Below are positions 4,766 to 5,278 of a stretch of DNA of 5,278 nt, one piece after another. How positions within the stretch are numbered: the stretch's first letter is position 1; each line of letters starts with the position of its first letter. Location of the stretch: positions 1 to 5,278 of the forward strand of contig JAQUYZ010000159.1 of the NCBI GenBank assembly GCA_028691625.1, in the 5' to 3' direction. The DNA is from Eubacteriales bacterium. GTDB lineage: Bacteria; Bacillota; Clostridia; Peptostreptococcales; Anaerovoracaceae. The notes below the pieces were generated by a model. That model saw nothing but the letters and a program-made list of their open reading frames with translations. It was not told the DNA's origin and searched no databases. The position numbers and the translations under genes were made by a program.

Positions 4766-4778
4766 AATGTTCTGTGTT

Positions 4779-4828
4779 CACCTTTTAATTATTTACCACA
4801 CCTTTTAACGAAAAGTCGGAGAGGTGTG
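4779..4828. repeat. Paired direct repeat CACCTTTTAA and overlapping hairpin
   Basis: CACCTTTTAA occurs at 4779-4788 and 4799-4808, exactly 20 nt (about two helical turns) apart. The second copy starts within CACACCT (4797-4803), which can pair with AGGTGTG (4822-4828) over an 18-nt loop. No T-run follows, so it does not look like a terminator. It could be a regulator binding site or a decayed remnant. Confidence 0.4.
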
Positions 4829-4873
4829 CATATCGTATCAAAGCAAGTCACTACTTTCAAGAATATTTACTAG

Positions 4874-4917
4874 AAGAAGTCGATTTCAGTAATGAATAGT
4901 CGACTTCTTTTATTTTT
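4874..4917 (+). terminator. Rho-independent terminator after the second methyltransferase
   Basis: AAGAAGTCGA (4874-4883) pairs perfectly with TCGACTTCTT (4900-4909) across a 16-nt loop, followed by TTATTTTT (4910-4917). It lies 108 nt downstream of the methyltransferase stop codon and upstream of the AraC gene, so it insulates the two. Confidence 0.85.
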
Positions 4918-4998
4918 GTGTTAAAATAAGGGTGGCACTATTTTCTTGAATAAGCATTTGTGATATATCCGGCAAAGACCTATGATATTTTTACATGT

Positions 4999-5017
4999 AT
5001 ACTATTAAATATAGTAT
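4999..5017. promoter_or_regulatory. 19-bp palindrome upstream of the AraC-family gene
   Basis: ATACTAT (4999-5005) and ATAGTAT (5011-5017) are perfect inverted copies separated by TAAAT. The site overlaps possible -10 sequences (TATACT at 4998-5003, with no good -35 partner; or TAGTAT at 5012-5017 after TTTACA at 4990-4995 with a 16-nt spacer). It ends 19 nt before the start codon. It could be a repressor or activator operator that sets expression of the downstream regulator. AT-rich chance symmetry cannot be excluded. Confidence 0.45.
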
Positions 5018-5036
5018 GTTAAAAGGAGTAGGGCTT

Positions 5037-5278
5037 ATGAAGAATAACTATATTCAAATGGTTAACAACAGTATTACGTTTATTGAGAACAACTTAAAAG
5101 ACAAGGTTGCTGTAGAAGATGTTCTGAATGAAACATATTATTCCTACCCTCATTTTTGTAGAATATTTATGGACATTGTAGGAGAACCCATTACTGGTTA
5201 TATTCGGAAAAGGAAGCTGTCTTGCGCTGCACATGATTTAATCGTGGATGATAAATCTATTGTCGATATTGCATTGGA
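5037..5278 (+). CDS. AraC-family transcriptional regulator, N-terminal HTH part
   Basis: The first 80 codons of an AraC/XylS-type DNA-binding protein; the C-terminal part lies beyond the window. Seen: a short helix, then VEDVLNETYYSYPHFCRIFM (about 26-45) as the first helix-turn-helix with the conserved S/Y-x-x-HF-x-R-x-F pattern, followed by GEPITGYIRKRKLSCAAHDL (49-68) and the beginning of the second HTH, KSIVDIAL (73-80). ATG 5037 is supported by AGGAG (5024-5028) 8 nt upstream. The HTH at the very N-terminus is the Rob/SoxS-like arrangement; in Firmicutes such proteins usually continue into a GyrI-like effector-binding domain, which should begin after about residue 110 if that holds here. 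A palindrome at 4999-5017 and a terminator at 4874-4917 set it up as an independent transcription unit. Confidence 0.9.
   Translation, partial: MKNNYIQMVNNSITFIENNLKDKVAVEDVLNETYYSYPHFCRIFMDIVGEPITGYIRKRKLSCAAHDLIVDDKSIVDIAL

Noticed and set aside
4821..4889. Short frame from GTG 4825 or 4827 after the second methyltransferase
   Set aside because: The GAGAGGTG before it resembles a ribosome binding site, but it overlaps the candidate start, the frames are at most about 22 codons, and the sequence ends in the terminator stem. There is not enough evidence for a gene.

Overview
The window looks like a chromosomal stretch from a low-to-mid-GC Firmicute, most likely a clostridial gut or anaerobe lineage. 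Reasons: purine-rich GGAGG/AAGGAG ribosome binding sites, near-perfect TTGACA/TATAAT promoters with 16-17 nt spacers, tRNA genes that encode their own CCA ends, short U-tract terminators, and protein types common in that group (HAE1-type RND pump, XRE regulator with a long C-terminal domain, short AraC regulator). Species cannot be read from the sequence. Composition shifts along the window: 36 of the first 60 bases (RND pump) are G or C, against 21 of 60 at 901-960 (first methyltransferase). The genes right of the first tRNA may therefore be acquired.

Layout. 1-274 (minus): N-terminus of an RND efflux pump, with a consensus promoter at 354-381. 467-542: tRNA-Arg(CCG) with promoter and terminator. 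628-2271 (plus): a tight three-gene operon of a class I SAM-dependent methyltransferase, a small ABM-fold (antibiotic biosynthesis monooxygenase-like) protein and a stand-alone GyrI-like/AraC effector-binding-domain protein, with gaps of about 31-32 nt. 2378-2453: tRNA-Val(GAC) with a perfect promoter and a hairpin terminator. 2566-2684: four copies of a 20-nt element arranged in inverted pairs; one pairing forms the terminator of the next gene. 2688-3779 (minus): XRE-family regulator with its own promoter and an 18-bp imperfect palindrome near its predicted transcription start. 3780-4087: non-coding, with short direct repeats and a 49-nt two-part hairpin. 4088-4765 (plus): a second, unrelated SAM-dependent methyltransferase, intact except for an in-frame TGA at codon 23. 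4766-5036: non-coding, with a clear terminator and a 19-bp palindrome. 5037-5278 (plus): N-terminal HTH part of an AraC-family regulator, cut by the window end.

How the parts fit. The operon between the two tRNAs combines a small-molecule methyltransferase, an ABM-like small enzyme and a ligand-binding GyrI-like protein, which suggests modification or sensing of a small hydrophobic compound. That is inference. The right half holds regulators and a probably broken methyltransferase embedded in repeat-rich spacers, as expected of an accessory region. No transposase, integrase, CRISPR array or duplicated tRNA end (att site) is visible.
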